A stretch of DNA of 35,613 bases. It comes from an uncultured Clostridium sp. GTDB taxonomy: Bacteria > Bacillota > Clostridia > Clostridiales > Clostridiaceae. The notes beneath the pieces are model-generated. The model saw only the letters and a program-made list of their open reading frames with translations, was not told where the DNA came from and searched no databases. Of this stretch, positions 31,993 to 35,613 are shown one piece after another; position 1 is the first letter of the stretch, and every line of letters begins with the position of its first letter. The position numbers and the translations under genes are program-made. The stretch spans positions 1 to 35,613 of the forward strand of contig NZ_CAAGHK010000078.1 in NCBI RefSeq assembly GCF_900769625.1, given 5' to 3'.

Positions 31993-34722
31993 TTACTTTT
32001 TACTTATCATCCTTAATATACATTTCACTGCTTCATTTACTACTATTACTCCAAAAGCTAATACTAATATTTTAATCCATAAAATAATATCAAGATGAAC
32101 AGAATTAAAAAATCCTCTGAAAAATTCAACACATAATATCTGTGCTATCCCAGTGATAGCTATAACTTTTATTGCAAGTGTATTTTTCATGAAGTTCGGT
32201 ATAATACTGTCAATCCCAAATTCCCTGCTGTTAAATCCATTAAATAATACGCTGAATGCAAATACTGAGAATAAGACTGTTGTCATCTGTTCTGCCGATG
32301 CTCCAAGAATGTTATAGTTCTGCACCACCAGTATGACTCCAGTAATATATAGCGCATTTAATATTATTGTCACTATCATCTGTTTAGTAATTATGCCTGT
32401 ATTTCTATCAACAGGTTTTCTATTAAGAACATGCTCTCTTACAGGCTCTAATCCAAGTACAAACGCTGGCGGACCATCCATGATTATATTTATCCATAAA
32501 AGCTGTATAGTAGTAAACGGCATTTCTCTTCCTGTAAGCTGTGATAAGATAGCTATCAGAAATGCTACAATATTTACTGTCAGCTGAAACTGTATAAACC
32601 TCTGGAAATTTTCATAAATTCCCCTTCCCCATTGTATGCCTTTTACGATAGTCGAAAAACTGTCATCAGTCAATATTATATCGGCAGCACTCTTTGATAC
32701 TTCTGTACCTGAAATACCCATTGCAATACCAACATCTGCTTTTGAAAGTGCTGGTGCATCATTAATTCCATCACCGGTAACAGCCACAACCTCTCCATTA
32801 TTCTGCAGTGCGTTTACTATTCTCATCTTTGTATCAGGTTTTGAACGTGCTACTATTGAAATTGTCTTTATTTCTTCTTCCAGTTCTTCATCAGAAAGGG
32901 TATCAATAAATGATGATTCAACTGCCCTCATATTGTTACTTAATAAGCCAAGCTCAGTCCCGATGGCTTTGGCAGTAATTATATTATCACCAGTAAGCAT
33001 TTTAACTTCAACATTCGCCTTATTGGCAGTTTTAACAGATTCTCTTACATCTTCTCTAAGAGGATCTCTTATCCCTGCAAAACCAGTAAATATGAGTTTA
33101 TCATCATATTCCTTTGAAGTATTGTCACTTAATAATTCTGTCGCTGCCTCCAGACTGCTTTCTGCAAGCTTTTTGTATGCAAAACCTAATACTCTCATTG
33201 ACTTCACCTGGAGTTTGGCTATTTCTTCAAGAATTTCATTTCTTATATCATCTGTCAATTCAGCAATACTGTTTTCCTTCTGTATGTATGCGCAGCGTCC
33301 TAAAATCACTTCCGGTGCTCCTTTTGACAATAATATATAATAATTCTCTTCTCTGATTATAGTTGTCATTCTCTTAAGTTCTGAACTAAATGGCTTTTGT
33401 GATATTATTTCTGCTCTGCTTCTGAGAGAACGGTAATCCTTATCTTTGTTATATAAAAGCAGAGCACATTCAGTAGCACTTCCGATATATTTATAAGTTC
33501 CATCAACATTTTCAATATCGGCTGTTGAATTTAAAAGACAGTTCTCTATAAAATACCCATTTTCACACGATTGATCTTTTCCAATATATCTGCCATCACT
33601 ATACACAACTTCAACTGTCATCCTGTTCTGAGTAAGTGTTCCTGTTTTGTCTGAACAGATTACAGATACTGAACCGATAGTTTCACATGCTTCCTTTTTG
33701 GTAACAAGTGCATTTATCTTTGCCATTCTATTCATTGTTACTGCCAGTGTCATATTAACAAGGGTTGGCAGTCCTTCCGGAACAGCAGCTACAATAAGTG
33801 CTACACAGACTGTAAATGCTGTCTTTACAGGTTCTATTGATTCTAAGAAAGACATTATTCCTGATGTATTAATATGCAGCACATTATCTATCATCATCTT
33901 TGAAACCATCATTATAAATAATAATCCAGCAAGCCCACCTGATATATTTGTTATTTTTCCTCCCAAATCACCAAGCTTTACCTGAAGTGGTGTCTGAAGA
34001 TCATCATCACAAAGATTTTCAGCAATTTTACCCATTTCAGTATTATCACCTACAGAAGTAACAATCATTTTTCCTCTTCCATAAGCAACGAGTGTCCCTC
34101 CAAACAGCATATTTATCTGTTTCGCCGGCACTGGCTCCTGCTCTAAAACTTTTCCCTTTGATTCTATCCTCTCCATGCCAATAATAACATCTGCTTTTTT
34201 TCTTACATCATCAGATTCACCTGTAAGCATGTCTTCTCTTATCTTGAGATTGATACTTTCAGTAAGCCTGCCATCTGCCGGAATCAAATCACCAGTTTCA
34301 AAACATACTATATCGCCAACAACAAGTTCATTTTTAGGAACCTGATGTATATTTCCATTTCTTATTACCTTGACTTCAATATTTTCAGTTAGTTTTGATA
34401 GTGCTTCAGCAGCCTTTTTAGACTTTCCTTCGGTAACCATGCCGATACTCACACCAAGTACTATTGCACCTGTAATTCCCACAGCATCAGTAAATTCACC
34501 AATTAAAGCACTTATTATGGCCGCTGCAATAAGTATCAGTATCATCGGTTCACTTAATGCATCCTTTAGATCTTCAAAAAATCCACCTTCCTCCTTCACT
34601 GAAAATTCATTTGTGCCATATTTTTTTCTTCTTTCAATTACTTCTTCATTTGTTAACCCATTGGAAATATCAACTTTTAATTCTTCAGCTGTTTCTTTTG
34701 AACTTTTGCTGTAAAATTTCAA
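31993..34722 (-). CDS. Ca2+/Mn2+-type P-type ATPase behind a Mn2+ riboswitch
   Basis: About 909 residues, P2-type ATPase that pumps cations out of the cytoplasm. Motifs: actuator MLTGES (165-170), M4 VAAVPEGLPT (cation site, 315-319), phosphorylation site CSDKTGTLT (D358), nucleotide-binding KGAPE, hinge TGDGINDAPALSKADVGIAMG and M6 NIIMDGPPA with the usual Asn and Asp ligands. The C-terminal cation-ATPase domain is complete. Sequence type is Ca2+-ATPase, but its yybP-ykoY leader, as in Lactococcus yoaB, argues that Mn2+ export is part of the job. The start is taken as TTG 34722, where the usual N-terminus (KFYSKSSKETAEEL) begins and AAAGGTG precedes. ATG 34770 lacks an SD. Confidence 0.93.
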   Translation of the reverse strand: MKFYSKSSKETAEELKVDISNGLTNEEVIERRKKYGTNEFSVKEEGGFFEDLKDALSEPMILILIAAAIISALIGEFTDAVGITGAIVLGVSIGMVTEGKSKKAAEALSKLTENIEVKVIRNGNIHQVPKNELVVGDIVCFETGDLIPADGRLTESINLKIREDMLTGESDDVRKKADVIIGMERIESKGKVLEQEPVPAKQINMLFGGTLVAYGRGKMIVTSVGDNTEMGKIAENLCDDDLQTPLQVKLGDLGGKITNISGGLAGLLFIMMVSKMMIDNVLHINTSGIMSFLESIEPVKTAFTVCVALIVAAVPEGLPTLVNMTLAVTMNRMAKINALVTKKEACETIGSVSVICSDKTGTLTQNRMTVEVVYSDGRYIGKDQSCENGYFIENCLLNSTADIENVDGTYKYIGSATECALLLYNKDKDYRSLRSRAEIISQKPFSSELKRMTTIIREENYYILLSKGAPEVILGRCAYIQKENSIAELTDDIRNEILEEIAKLQVKSMRVLGFAYKKLAESSLEAATELLSDNTSKEYDDKLIFTGFAGIRDPLREDVRESVKTANKANVEVKMLTGDNIITAKAIGTELGLLSNNMRAVESSFIDTLSDEELEEEIKTISIVARSKPDTKMRIVNALQNNGEVVAVTGDGINDAPALSKADVGIAMGISGTEVSKSAADIILTDDSFSTIVKGIQWGRGIYENFQRFIQFQLTVNIVAFLIAILSQLTGREMPFTTIQLLWINIIMDGPPAFVLGLEPVREHVLNRKPVDRNTGIITKQMIVTIILNALYITGVILVVQNYNILGASAEQMTTVLFSVFAFSVLFNGFNSREFGIDSIIPNFMKNTLAIKVIAITGIAQILCVEFFRGFFNSVHLDIILWIKILVLAFGVIVVNEAVKCILRMISKK

Positions 34723-34861
34723 TTTTTCACACACCTTTCTTAAGCTTGTCCCTGTAGGATGAAAATACATATATAATAATTCAATTAAAATACAAACAAT
34801 ACGCTTATGAGAATAATCATATAAAATAGATGTTCATATCAATCATTTTGCAATTCTGCAT

Positions 34862-34908
34862 AAAAAAACGAGATTCATGTACAGCAATAATGCTGCACAT
34901 GAGTCTCG
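34862..34908 (-). terminator. Riboswitch expression-platform terminator
   Basis: On the minus strand CGAGACTCATGTGCAGC pairs with GCTGTACATGAATCTCG (few mismatches, small AT loop) and is followed by seven Ts (34868-34862). Its 5' arm overlaps the 3' strand of aptamer helix P1, so aptamer and terminator exclude one another. It lies about 140 nt before the ATPase start. Confidence 0.88.
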
Positions 34909-35003
34909 CTTTTTAAGATTAGACCAGACACATTCTGCTAATGTGCCATGATTGTTGACCTAATCACATATTATATATGCAAACTACTCCCCCAGGAACA
35001 TGT
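34897..35003 (-). promoter_or_regulatory. yybP-ykoY (Mn2+) riboswitch aptamer
   Basis: Minus-strand features match the class. The hallmark GGGGGAGTAG (34993-34984) forms loop L1. A hairpin around GCATATATAATATG forms P2. The helix GATTAG/CTAATC (34965-34960 with 34922-34917) encloses GTCAACAATCATGG, a CACATT/AATGTG hairpin and the conserved CTGG. A short CTTAAAAAG hairpin is followed by AGCGAGACTC, which matches the conserved 3' strand (AGCAAGACC in Lactococcus). ACATG (35003-34999) and CATGT (34901-34897) close P1. Metal binding should stabilise P1, block the overlapping terminator and switch the ATPase gene on. Confidence 0.87.
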
Positions 35004-35030
35004 TTAAATTCATAATTTTATTGTATTGAT

Positions 35031-35059
35031 ATATTATATTATTTATATATACTTGTCAA
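35031..35059 (-). promoter_or_regulatory. Promoter of the riboswitch/ATPase transcript
   Basis: A perfect -35 box TTGACA (35059-35054), 17-nt spacer and -10 box TAATAT (35036-35031) stand about 28 nt upstream of aptamer helix P1. A shifted TATAAT with a 15-nt spacer also exists. Confidence 0.75.
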
Positions 35060-35173
35060 GATGATTTTTTATACCTAAAAATTCTAAATCTTAATTTATT
35101 ATATTATCAACATATATAGTAATATAATCATCAACTCTGAATCCATATAAAAATATTTACTTCATCAATACAG

Positions 35174-35374
35174 CTACTGACTGCACTTTTCCTGTATCAT
35201 CTTCTTATAATCATTGAGTTTCTTTACCTTATCAAAGATAGGAGGTACTTTTTTTGATGTCAACGTTACATGGAATTTTTTATCTCTGCCATCATTTTTA
35301 TTGAAATTTATATATGGATATTTTTCAAGTATATCAATAACTTTATCATGAAGCTTTCGATCTTCCTTGTGTGG
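35174..35374 (-). pseudogene. Fragment of a 2'-5' RNA ligase-family protein
   Basis: An open frame of 66 codons without start codon or SD reads RKLHDKVIDILEKYPYINF and then DGRDKKFHVTLTSKKVPPIFD before a TAG. The GRDKKFHVTLTSKK part is the second catalytic HxT motif of the 2H phosphoesterase / 2'-5' RNA ligase family. The first half of the protein and the usual C-terminal strands are missing, and a stop precedes the fragment, so it is a remnant. Confidence 0.6.
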
Positions 35375-35429
35375 CTATAATTATATCCTTATAAGCCTAT
35401 GGAATAAAATCTCCACTCTTCTTAATCAA

Positions 35430-35479
35430 ACATAATAAATAACGCAGGATTTTATTTAATCCTGCGTTATTTATTATGT
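35430..35479 (-). terminator. Long perfect hairpin, terminator of the right-edge gene
   Basis: 21-bp perfect arms (35430-35450 and 35459-35479; core AACGCAGGAT with ATCCTGCGTT) with an 8-nt loop. The arm contains GTTATTTATTATG, U-rich after the GC core on both strands. It lies 33 nt after the stop codon of the partial gene at the edge. Confidence 0.8.
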
Positions 35480-35512
35480 AGTTATTTATATAACCACCAC
35501 TTTACAATAAAT

Positions 35513-35613
35513 TTAGCTGACTTCGTCTTGCGAAGCAAAGTAATTAATAGCATCTTTAATTGTTATAATATTTTTTGCAGATTGTAGTGTTTTCAACAAC
35601 TTATCAATAAATA
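35513..35613 (-). CDS. C-terminal end of a gene leaving the right edge
   Basis: The last 32 codons of a minus-strand frame (ending SAKNIITIKDAINYFASQ plus DEVS, TAA at 35515-35513) run in from beyond the window. The protein-like composition and the following perfect terminator support a real gene. The product cannot be identified from this piece. Confidence 0.55.
   Translation of the reverse strand, partial: FIDKLLKTLQSAKNIITIKDAINYFASQDEVS

Noticed and set aside
32636..33340. Plus-strand 234-codon ORF opposite the P-type ATPase
   Set aside because: The Ser/Thr/Ile-rich composition is that of an antisense shadow of a conserved gene; no SD.
190..35510. Shared 12-mer TGTAAAGTGGTG near both window edges
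   Set aside because: Twelve bases in two AT-rich contexts without flanking similarity are not enough to call an att site or direct repeat.

Overview
The window is very AT-rich and reads as chromosome of a Gram-positive, strictly anaerobic clostridium (Clostridium sensu stricto-like). The evidence is strong purine-rich Shine-Dalgarno (SD) sites, many short U-tailed hairpin terminators, an [FeFe] hydrogenase, a YtaF-like membrane protein, CarD/CdnL, clostridial-style cell-wall-binding repeat proteins and a Trk potassium system. No rRNA, tRNA, CRISPR array, insertion sequence or phage module was recognised. The species assignment is inference from gene content only.

Layout. (a) 1-3600: a very AT-rich stretch of small secreted or membrane-anchored proteins (a C39-like peptidase lacking its usual cysteine segment, two unrecognised anchored proteins, an Amidase_6 protein), ending in a decayed gene remnant. 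(b) 3606-10365, minus strand: DUF2232/YybS-like membrane protein, M42 aminopeptidase, a secreted LRR/cell-wall-binding/CHAP-like protein, HisC and a type-2 LeuA. (c) 10743-18128: YtaF-like protein, S66 LD-carboxypeptidase, CarD-like regulator, LysM protein, YkuD L,D-transpeptidase, a cell-wall-binding repeat protein and an [FeFe] hydrogenase with variant H-cluster motifs. (d) 18202-30331, all minus: a propeller-sensor histidine kinase, a MecA-type penicillin-binding protein, CCA-adding enzyme, RpiR/MurR-type regulator, RluB pseudouridine synthase and the overlapping trkA-trkH pair. (e) 30704-35613: a small kinase-fold protein, a small unknown protein, a Ca2+/Mn2+-type P-ATPase behind a yybP-ykoY (Mn2+) riboswitch, a 2'-5' RNA ligase remnant, and the 3' end of a gene leaving the window.

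How the genes fit together. Most genes are single units closed by their own terminator. Clear couplings are trkA-trkH (11-bp overlap), M42-DUF2232 (34-nt gap) and leuA-hisC, where an intrinsic terminator sits in the hisC leader. Cell-envelope functions dominate: PBP, L,D-transpeptidase, LD-carboxypeptidase, two cell-wall-binding proteins, LysM protein and the secreted amidase/CHAP-like enzymes. Ion homeostasis is the second theme (Trk K+ uptake; riboswitch-controlled Ca/Mn efflux).

Most unusual points. Three genes have a strong SD placed 7-8 nt before CTG, ATT or ATA rather than ATG/GTG/TTG, and in two of them the non-canonical start is what supplies the signal peptide. The P-ATPase leader shows promoter, aptamer and overlapping terminator of a metal-sensing riboswitch. 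A kinase-fold protein has Asn where the catalytic-loop Asp is expected, and a C39-like peptidase has His and Asp motifs but no catalytic Cys.
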